From: DATJKD01 sp963834855
GTDB taxonomy: Bacteria; Pseudomonadota; Gammaproteobacteria; Steroidobacterales; Steroidobacteraceae
Length of the DNA stretch: 64,000 nt
Reading direction: 5' to 3'
NCBI GenBank assembly: GCA_963834855.1
Contig: CAWIDH010000013.1
Location: 45,077-109,076, forward strand
Of the stretch, positions 34,635 to 43,791 are shown one piece after another (the stretch's first letter is position 1; every line of letters begins with the position of its first letter). The position numbers and the translations under genes were made by a program. The notes under the pieces were generated by a model. That model did not search any database, had not been told where the DNA came from, and worked only from the letters and a program-made list of their open reading frames with translations.

Positions 34635-36128
34635 TCACAGCTTGACGCAGACGTTGGTCAGTTCGGAATAGAACCCGAGCGAGTGCACGCCACCTTCGCG
34701 CCCGATGCCCGACAGCTTGACGCCGCCGAACGGCGTGCGCAGGTCCCGCAGGAACCAAGTGTTCACCCACACGAGGCCGACTTCGAGATGCTGCGCGACA
34801 TGATGCGCGGTGCGCAGGTCACGCGTCCAGACCGACGCCGCGAGGCCGTAACGGCTGTCGTTCGCGAGCGTAATCGCCTGCTCGGTCGTGTCGAACGGCG
34901 CGACGTGGCATACCGGGCCGAAGATCTCCTCCTTGACGCAGCGGGCGGATTCCGCGAGCCCGATGATCACCGTGGGCTCGACGTATGCGCCGTCGTCGAA
35001 TGGCGAACCGAGCTTCGGCACGCCGCCACCGGCGACGATCCGGCCGCCTTCCTCGCGCGCGAGGCGGTAATACGAGAGCACCTTGTCGCGATGCTGGCGC
35101 GATATGAGCGGCCCCATGTCGGTGGTCGTCAAATTGGGGTCGCCGATGCGCAGCGCCTGCGCCTTCGCACCGAGCGCCCCGACGAACCGCTCGAAGATCG
35201 GTCGCTCGACGTAGATGCGCTCGGCGCACAGACACACCTGGCCGCAGTTCGCGAACACCGAGTGCGCGACGCCGTCGACCGTGCCCTCGAAGTCCGCGTC
35301 CGCGAACACGATCGCGGCGTTCTTGCCGCCGAGCTCGAACGAGACGGCTTTCACGTCGGGCGCTGCCGCTCGCATGATCGCGCTGCCGGTGGTGGTTTCG
35401 CCGGTGAACGTGATCGCATCGATCCCGGGATGAGTCGTCAGGAACTCTCCTGCGGAGTCCGGGCCGAACCCGTGCACGAGGTTGAACGTTCCGCGCGGAA
35501 GCCCGGCTTCGTGGATCACTTCGGCGAGCAGCGAGGCACTCGACGGCGTTTCCTCGGACGGTTTCACGATGACGGCGTTACCCGCCGCCAGCGCGGGCGC
35601 CACCTTCCACGTCATCAGCAGCAGCGGCAGGTTCCAGGGCACGATCACGCCCACGACGCCCAGTGGATGACGCACCGCGTAATTGAGCGCACCCGAGCCG
35701 TCGGCCGTGTCGGTGTGAAAGCTCTCGGTCGGAGCGTTCTTGACGAGATCGGCGAAGACCCGGAAGTTGGCCGCGCCGCGCGGGATGTCGAGTGTGCGTG
35801 CCTGTGCGACCGGTTTGCCGGTATCGGCGACTTCCACGGTCACGAAATCGTCGAAGCGCTTCTCGATGCCGTCCGCCACCTTGTGCAGCAGCGCGGCGCG
35901 CTCCGCCATCGCAAGGCGACCCCAGTCGCCCCGCACCGCACGCCGCGCAGCCGCAACGGCGCGGTCGACGAGCGCCCGGTCTGCCTCGCACACGACCGCC
36001 GTGCGGGAACCATCCACCGGTGAGAACTTGTCGAAACGCCGGCCGGACGCCACGAATTCGCCGTCGACGTAGTTGGCGAGAACGCGCGCGGCGGCAGTCA
36101 TATTCACGTCAATTCCGGGTACCGCCAT
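34635..36128 (-). CDS. Aldehyde dehydrogenase, probable 2-aminomuconic 6-semialdehyde dehydrogenase
   Basis: This 497-aa NAD(P)-dependent aldehyde dehydrogenase carries IVPWNLPLLLMTWKVAPALA, FTGETTTGSAIMRAAA, the general base in VSFELGGKNAAIVF and the nucleophile in FANCGQVCLCAERIYVE. The subgroup is that of 2-hydroxy-/2-aminomuconic semialdehyde and betaine aldehyde dehydrogenases. With AmnAB-like and RidA-like genes adjacent, oxidation of 2-aminomuconate semialdehyde is the likely job. I start at the ATG at 36128, which has GGAG 6 bp upstream; an ATG at 36101 is also possible. Upstream lies a repeat-rich gap (36194-36311). Confidence 0.88.
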   Translation of the reverse strand: MAVPGIDVNMTAAARVLANYVDGEFVASGRRFDKFSPVDGSRTAVVCEADRALVDRAVAAARRAVRGDWGRLAMAERAALLHKVADGIEKRFDDFVTVEVADTGKPVAQARTLDIPRGAANFRVFADLVKNAPTESFHTDTADGSGALNYAVRHPLGVVGVIVPWNLPLLLMTWKVAPALAAGNAVIVKPSEETPSSASLLAEVIHEAGLPRGTFNLVHGFGPDSAGEFLTTHPGIDAITFTGETTTGSAIMRAAAPDVKAVSFELGGKNAAIVFADADFEGTVDGVAHSVFANCGQVCLCAERIYVERPIFERFVGALGAKAQALRIGDPNLTTTDMGPLISRQHRDKVLSYYRLAREEGGRIVAGGGVPKLGSPFDDGAYVEPTVIIGLAESARCVKEEIFGPVCHVAPFDTTEQAITLANDSRYGLAASVWTRDLRTAHHVAQHLEVGLVWVNTWFLRDLRTPFGGVKLSGIGREGGVHSLGFYSELTNVCVKL

Positions 36129-36193
36129 GGCATTCTCCGTCCACAATCGAGCGTCGATCCCTGATGTTACCGCGCGACCCCGCAAATCCCCCA

Positions 36194-36270
36194 ATTTGGC
36201 ACTGGATTTGGCACTGGGATTCCATCGCGCGTCACGCGAACGGTGGCACTGTGTTTCGCTTCTCAGTGCC
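36194..36270. repeat. GGCACTG repeat cluster upstream of the aldehyde dehydrogenase gene
   Basis: ATTTGGCACTGG occurs twice in perfect tandem (36194-36205 and 36206-36217). GGCACTG recurs at 36245-36251 and faces an inverted CAGTGCC at 36264-36270. The rest of the 368-bp gap between the aldehyde dehydrogenase and the Vgb-like gene (36129-36496) holds no gene that I can support. Repeated half-sites upstream of a catabolic promoter suggest a regulator-binding region. Confidence 0.5.
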
Positions 36271-36289
36271 GGCGGCCGGACGTGCAGCT

Positions 36290-36311
36290 GCAGCCCGCTA
36301 TGGCGGGCTGC
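36290..36311. terminator. Perfect 9-bp stem-loop
   Basis: GCAGCCCGC and GCGGGCTGC form a perfect stem around a TATG loop. It lies about 185 bp downstream of the end of the Vgb-like gene, which runs towards it on the minus strand, and about 160 bp upstream of the aldehyde dehydrogenase start. No T-run follows, so it may be a terminator for the Vgb-like gene or simply a structured spacer. Confidence 0.4.
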
Positions 36312-36496
36312 CCGTTCCGTCTGCCTGCAGAACGTGCCACTCGGTCCCTCCGATCAGCATGCTGCGCATCCGCCGGAGTCGCAGCGGCGTTCACCGGCAT
36401 TCCGATAACTCTGCTGGACGCAATGCAGCGACGATTCGTGAAGACCCGTACCCTCCATGGAGGCGTTGTAGGCCGGCACTTCGAGCGACTCGAGCT

Positions 36497-37477
36497 TCAC
36501 GGAACGTTTACGCGCACCAGGTAGTTCGTATCCGTTCCGAACCAGAGCGCACGGCTCGGCTTGTGAAACACCATATGGCGAACCGCGCCGCGGGCATTCG
36601 TCAGTTCGGTGTTGACTACGAACTGCTCCAACTTCGGATCGAACGCCATGAGTCGATTGGGTTGTGCGCCGCTGTCGGCGAACCATATGCGTCCACGATC
36701 GTCGATGGCCATTGCGTACGGTCGTGCTTTCTCTCCGGTCGGCGGCAGCCATTCCTTGACCTGTTGCGTCTTCGGATCGAAGCGGCCGATGTGTGCGGCT
36801 GCGTAGTCCACGTACCAAATGCCGCCGTCAGCCGCGACAGCGATGCGGCGAGTTCGCGCTTCGCTGCGCGGCAGATCGATCAGCTCGAGTTCGAGGCCTT
36901 TCGGCTTCAGCGTCGCGAGCTTATTGGTGCCGAGCAGATTTGCCCACGGTCGTCCGCTCGCATCGACGGCAATGCCGTAGGGCAGCGAGTTCGCGATCGG
37001 CACCTTCACGACGTCGACTTTGCGACCAGCGAGAGTTAGCCGACCGATGTAGTTGGCAGCCTGGGCCGTGAACCAGATGTGCCCCCGGCCGTCGGCGGCC
37101 AGAGTGTGCGGATCGCGGACGTCCGCAGGCATTGCAATCTTCTCGATCGCGCCGCTGCCCGGATCGAGGCGGCCAATGTGCGCAGCGCGATTGCCCGAGT
37201 ACCAGATCGCGTGGTCCTCTCCGATGATCAGGTTGTGTGGACCGCTGCCTTTGTCCAGATCGGTCTTCTTGAATTGTTTGCTTTTCGGATCGAAAGAGGC
37301 GACGTAGTCACCCGTCTGGCCGACGAACCACACGATGCCGTTGCGATCCAGGTCGGGGTCGCGAGGGCGGGAGTTCTCCCAGGGTACGGTCCAGTAGTCT
37401 ATCTGCGGATCGGGCAGCGGCTGCGCGGTTGCGATGCCGGTCAATACCGTAGCGACGAGTCCTGAGATCACACGCAT
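36497..37477 (-). CDS. Exported Vgb-like (virginiamycin B lyase family) beta-propeller protein
   Basis: This 326-aa protein has a short Sec signal peptide (VISGLVATVLTGIATAQ) and repeated blades of the Vgb/NHL type: GIVWFVGQTGDYVASFDPKS, AIWYSGNRAAHIGRLDPGSG, HIWFTAQAANYIGRL, GIWYVDYAAAHIGRFDPKTQ and RIWFADSGAQ. Family members include streptogramin lyases and many sensor-like periplasmic propellers; most are not antibiotic lyases. The ATG at 37477 follows GGAGG. It is divergent from the DmpA-like peptidase, and the 157-bp gap between them must hold both promoters. Confidence 0.85.
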   Translation of the reverse strand: MRVISGLVATVLTGIATAQPLPDPQIDYWTVPWENSRPRDPDLDRNGIVWFVGQTGDYVASFDPKSKQFKKTDLDKGSGPHNLIIGEDHAIWYSGNRAAHIGRLDPGSGAIEKIAMPADVRDPHTLAADGRGHIWFTAQAANYIGRLTLAGRKVDVVKVPIANSLPYGIAVDASGRPWANLLGTNKLATLKPKGLELELIDLPRSEARTRRIAVAADGGIWYVDYAAAHIGRFDPKTQQVKEWLPPTGEKARPYAMAIDDRGRIWFADSGAQPNRLMAFDPKLEQFVVNTELTNARGAVRHMVFHKPSRALWFGTDTNYLVRVNVP

Positions 37478-37634
37478 GGAAGCCTCCGGTGTCGCGCGCT
37501 TGGATCCAGCATAGCGGGGTTCGACGGCGGGGGTCCATCCCGCACACGCAGCGCCAGGCCTTGCAGTCGTGCACGACGATGGCGAGACTGAGGAACACCA
37601 GCGTGGAACGCCACGCATCGCAGGAACCTCACGG

Positions 37635-38765
37635 ATGCAGCTTGGACAACTCATCGCGTCCGCCACGCTCGTCGTGCTTGTGGCGCAGCAGGGCGCCGCC
37701 GCCGAGGATCGTCCCCGCGCGCGCGAGCTCGGTATCGCACCCGGCGTCATGGAGCCAGGCCCGCACAACGCAATCACAGACGTTGCGGGCGTGAAGGTCG
37801 GCCACGTCACGCTGATCTCCGGCGACCGCGTTCGCACTGGTGTGACCGCGCTCCTCCCTCATGACGGCAACCTGTTTCAGCAGAAGGTGCCGGGCGCCGT
37901 ATTTGTCGGCAATGCGTTCGGCAAGCTTGCCGGATCGACGCAGGTAAAGGAGCTCGGAACGATCGAAACGCCGATCGTTCTCACGAACACTCTCGCGGTC
38001 GGGCCCGCAATCGAAGGCCTGGTCGCGTGGACTCTTGCCCAGCCTGGGAACGAACACGTGCGCTCCGTGAACGCGATCGTGGGAGAAACGAACGACGCCG
38101 ACCTCAATGACATCAGAGGCGGTCACGTGACGCGGTCGCACGTGATCGAGGCGATTCGTGCTGCCGCCGCAGGTCCGGTCAAGGAAGGCGCGGTTGGCGC
38201 CGGCACCGGCACCAGCGCCTTTGGCTGGAAGGGTGGCATCGGCACGGCGTCGCGACGCGTCCCGATGCACGATGGGGTTTGGACGGTCGGTGTGCTCGTG
38301 CAATCCAACTACGGCGGACGACTCACGATCGCCGGCGTGCCCGTCTGGCGCGAGCTCTCGCCGATCGCCAAGGGAAGCGCTCCGGCAGGTTCGCCCGACG
38401 GCTCCTGCATGATCGTCGTGGCCACGGACGCACCACTCGACGCACGCAACCTGGAGCGCCTCGCGGCCCGAGCGGTGTACGCGATGGCGCGCACCGGGTC
38501 GACTTACTCGAACGGCAGCGGCGATTTCGCCATCGCGTTCTCAACGCATCCGTCACTTCGCGTCACGAGCGTGGAGAGGCCGCAGTCGCGCATCGTCCTG
38601 CCGACCGATGCCACCTCGGCCCTCTTCGAGGCAGTGCTCGACGCCACGGAAGAAGCAATCTACAACTCGATGCTGCAAGCGACAGACACAACCGGCAACG
38701 GCCGGACCGTCCGAGCAATCCCGATCGAGGAGCTCAAGGCGCTGCTGGCCAAGTACGGGCGGTAG
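37635..38765 (+). CDS. P1 family peptidase (DmpA-type aminopeptidase, S58)
   Basis: This 376-aa self-processing Ntn-like hydrolase has a signal peptide of about 25 residues (ASATLVVLVAQQGAAAED). The family start ARELGIAPGVMEPGPHNAIT and AVGAGTGTSAFGWKGGIGTA follow. The autocleavage site is before the Ser of SPDGSCMIVVATDAPL, where that Ser becomes the N-terminal nucleophile. DmpA/BapA enzymes release N-terminal residues, including D-Ala and beta-amino acids, from peptides and amides. I start at the ATG at 37635 because the frame upstream lacks a signal peptide. The substrate in this context is unknown. Confidence 0.88.
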   Translation: MQLGQLIASATLVVLVAQQGAAAEDRPRARELGIAPGVMEPGPHNAITDVAGVKVGHVTLISGDRVRTGVTALLPHDGNLFQQKVPGAVFVGNAFGKLAGSTQVKELGTIETPIVLTNTLAVGPAIEGLVAWTLAQPGNEHVRSVNAIVGETNDADLNDIRGGHVTRSHVIEAIRAAAAGPVKEGAVGAGTGTSAFGWKGGIGTASRRVPMHDGVWTVGVLVQSNYGGRLTIAGVPVWRELSPIAKGSAPAGSPDGSCMIVVATDAPLDARNLERLAARAVYAMARTGSTYSNGSGDFAIAFSTHPSLRVTSVERPQSRIVLPTDATSALFEAVLDATEEAIYNSMLQATDTTGNGRTVRAIPIEELKALLAKYGR

Positions 38766-38828
38766 CAAGGCCTGCGGAAAATCCGCCTTCCTCTCCTCCC
38801 AATCAGACGCCAGCTTTCCCGCTTCGCA

Positions 38829-39680
38829 TCAGAACGCGACCGCCAGCATCCCGGCACCCCAGACGAGCAAGACTACACCGGTCGCGTAGCCGAGCCAGTG
38901 CCCGGCGGGGACAGTCTTTTCGAGCAGTACCAACACCGCGAGGCCAGCGATCCAGTAGAGGTTCATCACGCCGCCGAAAAACATCAGCCCCATCAGGAAC
39001 CAGCAGCAGCCGACGCAGAAAGCGCCGTGCAAGAGACCCATGCGGAGCGCGCCACGGGCGCCCTGTCGCCAATGGGTACTAAGGAATGCAAGCGGCGATC
39101 GGCAGCGGCGCAGGCAGGCATGCTTGATCGGCGTGAGTTGGTAGAGGCCCGCGGCGAGCAGTAGGGAGCCGCTGAACATCGCGTTGGTCGCGACGAGCAT
39201 CGGTGAAAGGATACCGGTCCGCTCGAACCCCCACTGCAGGATCACCGCGACCAGGCTGAAGCCAGCCCAGGCGGCAAGATAGCCGATCGCGAACATGCTC
39301 GTCGCGACATAGGGATGGCCGGTTTCGCGCTGCTTGCGATTGACCGTCGCGAACAAAAGGATCATCGGCGCCGCGCTGGGCAGCATCATCGCCACCATCA
39401 TGACGCACCACATGAAGAACATCAGGACTGCATAGCCGGGCGTCCAGACTGCAGGCGTCATCATCGCCATGCCGGCCATGCCCCCTTCGTACATGCCCCC
39501 TGCCGTCCCGAGCTGCGACATGCGGGTCATCTCGAACGCTGACATGCCCATGCCGGCGCCGGCCAGCAGATACGCCCACGACAGCGCGATGACCGCAGAA
39601 AGCGCGGAAATGACGACCAGGCGATCGCGCCTGATCACTGCCTCGAGTGTGGCGTCAACGCGGTCACGCGTCAGTCGCAT
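38829..39680 (-). CDS. DUF2182 integral membrane protein
   Basis: This 283-aa polytopic protein has about seven hydrophobic segments and Met-rich stretches (MGMSAFEMTRMSQ, GGMAGMAMMTP, FFMWCVMMVAMMLPSAAPMI). The last is the DUF2182 hallmark. The C-terminal half carries CLRRCRSPLAF and HGAFCVGCCWFLMGLMFFGG, with clustered Cys that could bind copper or another metal. It lies 25 bp downstream of the DUF1326 gene on the same strand; DUF1326 and DUF2182 are found side by side in many proteobacteria. The function of the pair is not established. Confidence 0.88.
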   Translation of the reverse strand: MRLTRDRVDATLEAVIRRDRLVVISALSAVIALSWAYLLAGAGMGMSAFEMTRMSQLGTAGGMYEGGMAGMAMMTPAVWTPGYAVLMFFMWCVMMVAMMLPSAAPMILLFATVNRKQRETGHPYVATSMFAIGYLAAWAGFSLVAVILQWGFERTGILSPMLVATNAMFSGSLLLAAGLYQLTPIKHACLRRCRSPLAFLSTHWRQGARGALRMGLLHGAFCVGCCWFLMGLMFFGGVMNLYWIAGLAVLVLLEKTVPAGHWLGYATGVVLLVWGAGMLAVAF

Positions 39681-39705
39681 CTGGCTTTCTCACCCGCGCA
39701 AGCGG

Positions 39706-40375
39706 TCACGCATCAAGCCAGGCCGTGAGCCTCGATCTTTCGCGGACCATGCCATCCTGGTCGAAGTGGTGAACACAGTAATGCGCATATGAATCCTCGA
39801 ACGCCATCTCCATATCACCCGTCACCGAGGTCGTCCCCAGTCCGATCTCCGCGTAGGTAAACTCGAAACTGCCACTCGGTCGTGCCAGCGCAATATGGAA
39901 CGGTTCGCCATTAAACTCGTTGATCGATCGGTCTGCCGATACTCCTCATGATGCCCGGTATATCAACCCTTGCGGTTCTGAGTTCGAAGTTCGCTTCGAG
40001 ATCAATCGGCAGGAACAATGTCTCGCAAAATTCCGAGCATGTGGACGCGAATACGGAGAATAAATTGCTCAGTGGTTCGCATGCCCCGCCTGAGATAATT
40101 GTTTCAAGCGCGACCCGTTGAGCTTCATCCGCACGCTCATCGATAACGATCTGGCGTTTTCCGTTTCCGTCCTTGATCTCGCCAGGCCACTTGTACAGCG
40201 CTGCCCAATTCAGCCCCGCTAGCGGTTTATCGTTGAAATGGCCTTCAACGATGTTACCGACGAAAGCCGACTGACAGTATCCATGGGTGCTCGGCAAGTT
40301 GAACTGGCAACCACAATTCACAGCGCAATTGCAGTTGTCATATGTTTCGCTCTTGAATAGCCATTGATCAGCCAT
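39706..40375 (-). CDS. DUF1326 protein, frameshifted near its 3' third
   Basis: This protein is about 222 aa after removing one base. The N-terminal metal-like motif is YDNCNCAVNCGCQFN, then HGYCQSAFVGNIVEGHF. Close to 39914-39930 the first frame ends (GRPIDQRV, stop at 39911), while the DUF1326 C-terminus continues in another frame (EFNGEPFHIALARPSGSFEF, then TTSVTGDMEMAFEDSYAHYC) to a stop at 39706. The start ATG at 40375 has GGAGAA upstream; a longer frame beyond it is not family-like. It pairs with DUF2182 and lies 128 bp below the large regulator gene on the same strand. Confidence 0.8.
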
Positions 40376-40503
40376 CTCGACGATTCTCCGATAACGCGAC
40401 CGCGTACCGTTTCGGTCAATGCCTTGATTATGTTGCTCATTGGGCGCTCCTCTGCTCCGTTTTGCAAAGGATGCGCCCTCCGGCGTTCCGAAAGCGTTCC
40501 CTC

Positions 40504-43500
40504 TCAACCGGACTCGCTCAGAAGGCCGGTTGCTGCCCGGAACGCCGGGAGATCATGGCCCGACGGAATAGTCTCGATGAGGTCCCCAAGTTGCTCACGC
40601 AGTGTCTGATCGGGAAATCGACTGGCGAAGGAGTGGAGCGCCCGAAGCTCCAACCAGCCCGCCCCTTGAGCGGTGGCGATCTCGACGGCACTGCGCAGCG
40701 AAGCGGCGGCGGCTTCGGTTTCTCCGTTGCGATAAGCCAGCTCACCGTCGACTCGCCACAGCTCGGCCTCGAGATAGCGCTGGTTGCAGCCGTGTGACCA
40801 CGAGAGCCCCTCGCGTGTGGCGGCTCGTCCCTGGCGGAACTCGCCGACCATGCCGCGAGCCCGGGCGAGGAGAAGGAGTGTGTAGGTCAGGTGGAGGGTC
40901 TCCCCTTCGGTACGCGAGCGCGCCACCGACCGCACGATCTTCTCGATGCCCCCAGCCGATCCCTCGCAGACGTCCAGCCAGCCCCGAAGGGCCTCCAGGA
41001 CGACCATGAGGTAGCGGTCCGAAAAACGCTTCCATAGACGGTCGGCATCCCCGAGGAGCTCAGCGAGGCGGGCGAGATCCTCGGATTCGGCCGCGATGAT
41101 CGCCGCGTAAGTGATGACGTACCCCAACGTCATCAGATGATCGAGATCGACGGCGATCTCAAGAGCAGATCGGGCTGTCTCGTCGGCCCGGCCGGCATCT
41201 CCGGCCCACAGCTCGACCCAGGCCAGCCGCACGAGGCAAACCGCCTTCGGGTCCTGGGCGTACAACGCGCAGATGCTCGTCGCGATGGGACACGTCATAG
41301 GCTTCGATAGCGCCATCGAGATAGTGGCGGGCCCTGGCCAGATCGCCCCGCCAGAACGCGCTCACGCCGAGGAGATATCGGCCCTCTGTCCTGGCGATCG
41401 GATCATGACTCTCATCGTCGAGAAGGGCCTGGGCGAGTTCATCGCAATCGTCGAAGCGGCAGCCCTGCAGCCGGGCGAGGCCGAGACCGCGGAGAATCGG
41501 TGGGTCCACGGGTCTGTGAAGCTTGCGGCAAAGCGAAAGGGCTCGCTGGTAGAGTTGGTGCGCACCGTCGGAGCCGTAGCCCTCGAGGGCAACAAGGGGT
41601 GATCCGAGGGCGATCCGGATGTCGAGTTCGAGCGCATCGCGGTCGGGTGACGTTGGCACGTCAGCGAGCAGTGAGAGCGCTCGCCGAAACATGGTGACCG
41701 CTTCATCGAGGGCCGACACGGCTACCGCTCGGGCCCCCGCCACGCGGTAGGCATCAATGGCCGGTTCGACCATGCCGGCCTGGTCGTAGTGTGCGGCCAG
41801 CTGCGGGCTGGCCGCGTCGATGTCGTTGCGGAGCTCGACCGCGATCGCCTCGGCGACGGCCCGGTGGAGTTGACGTCGACGAGCTGGACTGACCATCTCC
41901 AGGGCAACCGCCCGAAGCTTGTCGTGACTGAAATCGTACGTGAGCCCCTGATCGCGGATGATCCGTCGACGCCAGAGTTCGTCGACATGATCAACGAGCT
42001 CGTGCTCATCCATCCCAGTGGCCGAGACCATCAGACCGACCGAGAAGGGACGACCGATGACGGCCGCCACCCCGGCTAGTCGCCGAGCGCCGTCAGTCAA
42101 TTGGCCCAGTCGGGCGCGCAGCACCGCCCGCATCGTCGGTGTGAGCACTGCCTGACTTCCATCAGAGGAGATCCCGGCTCGAAGAGCTTCGATGACAAAG
42201 AGTGGATTGCCTTCGGTCTCGCTCCAGAGTCGTGCCGCCAGTTTCGGATCAATCGTGTCTTCAGCGCGTAGCCGAGCAGCGAGCGTCGCAGTGGTGGCTT
42301 CGTCGAGTCGGTCGAGTGGCACGGTGGTCACTGCCTGGTCGTGGCCCAGGGCGTCGACGAGTCCAACGAGGGGATGATGCTGTGGGATCTCCTCCGAGCG
42401 GACAGTACCGACGACGAGGACCGGTGCCGTGCGTCCGGAACGAACAACGAAACCGATCAACTCAATGGTCTCGGCGTCACACCACTGCAGATCGTCAATG
42501 ATCAGCAAGCGCGGGCGGTCGCCGACGACGATGGCTCGGCTCACAGCATCGAACAACCGATGGCGCTGAGCCAGGTCGCCTGACTGGCGCGGTGCAGATG
42601 GCTGGGAAGCGTCGCGAAGTTCGGGCAGGAGACGAGCGAGCTCGGCCCTCCAGACCGTGTCGAGCGTGTCGATGTGGCTTCGGAGAGCATCCGATCGGAG
42701 TAGGTCGACGACGGGACCCCACGGCAGTCTGCCTGCAGCCTCGTACGCACGAGCGGAGGCCACCAAGTGGCCCTCTGCTCGAACGCGGCGGCCGAGTTCC
42801 AGTGCGAGACGGGACTTTCCGATCCCCGGTTCCCCGGTCACCAACAAGAGATGTGCCCGACCCTCCCGCGCGGTGTTCCATGCCTGGTTGAGCTGGTTCC
42901 ATTCGAGGTCGCGGCCGACGAAAGGCGATTCGCCGACGGGTGCCGGGTCCTTGCGCTGCACTTCGCCGCGGTTGAGTGTGCCGCCCCGGAGCTGTTGGTA
43001 CATGGCCCCGATCGCCTCGCCCGGTGCGAGCGCGAGGTCGCGCTCAAGCACCTGCGCGTACCGGTGGTAGGAGCGCAGCGCCGCGGCTCTATCGCCAAGC
43101 GCGAGATGTGCTTCCATCTGAAGTCGAACGGCCGCTTCGTCGGTCGGCTCCAGGTCGATGATGCGTTGGGCATGCCTGATCGTGGCTTTGTGGTCGTCGC
43201 GCCCCGCAGCGTCTTCTGTCAGCCGCACGAGGGCCCCATAGGCCTCAGCTCGAAGTTTCGCTCGCTCGTCCAGGACCCAGTCGTCATAACAAGCTGGAAG
43301 GAGATCGCCCGAATAGAGGCGCGCGGCGAGCTCGAGATCACCGGCCGCCATGGCATCCTGGAACCTCAGCACGTCGACCTCGCTCGGCCCAGTCGGAATC
43401 CACCGCACGGTCTCGTTGTCGATCTCGACGAACTCGGCGATGTCGGGCAGGGAATGACGGAAGTCGTGGAGCAGCTTTCTGAGGTTGGTGCGCGCCTGAC

Positions 43501-43711
43501 GTTCGTCGGAGTCGGGCCAGAGCTCGAACGCGAGTCCTGAGCGGTGCTGCGGGCCTCTCCGCAACGCGATCAACGCCAGAAACCGTTGCAAGCGAAGAGA
43601 GTTGAAGGCGCGAAGACGCCGGCCGTCCAAGATGATCTCGACTACACCGAGAAGTCGGACCTTTAGCCGCGCCGGCGGTTCGCCACAAACCCCGCTCGTG
43701 TCACTCGGCAT
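40504..43711 (-). CDS. Large SARP/BTAD-type regulator with AAA ATPase and TPR domains, frameshifted near its C-terminal quarter
   Basis: This protein is about 1068 aa after removing one base. It has an OmpR-like DNA-binding domain (LKVRLLGVVEIILDGRRLRA, then ARTNLRKLLHDFRHSLP), a bacterial transcriptional activation domain (about residues 110-250), and an AAA/NACHT-like ATPase with Walker A HLLLVTGEPGIGKSRLAL and Walker B RPRLLIIDDLQWCDAETI. A long TPR-like C-terminal region follows. The junction is near 41255-41270, where the TPR region moves to another frame (LYAQDPKAVCLVRLAWVELW). Such activators are typical of Actinobacteria and scattered in proteobacteria. It heads a same-strand series with DUF1326-DUF2182, its likely targets. 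Confidence 0.85.
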
Positions 43712-43791
43712 ATGGCTCCTCTGGTTGCGGTCTAGCTCTCAAAGTCCGCTGACGAGGACCGCACATCACGCCCCGGCGGCTTGCGATCGCG

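Noticed and set aside
33738..36023. 761-codon plus-strand open frame across amnA, RidA and the aldehyde dehydrogenase
   Set aside because: It is antisense to two well-supported genes and out of frame with amnA, with low-complexity Arg/Val/His composition.
36497..37477. Calling the beta-propeller gene a streptogramin resistance lyase
   Set aside because: Blade repeats alone do not show lyase activity; most family members in environmental bacteria have unknown roles, and no resistance context is present.
200..41270. Programmed +1 frameshifting as the cause of the repeated one-base shifts
   Set aside because: The sites share no slippery sequence or rare-codon/stop context that I can see, and the genes are functionally unrelated. 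Sequencing insertion error is simpler.
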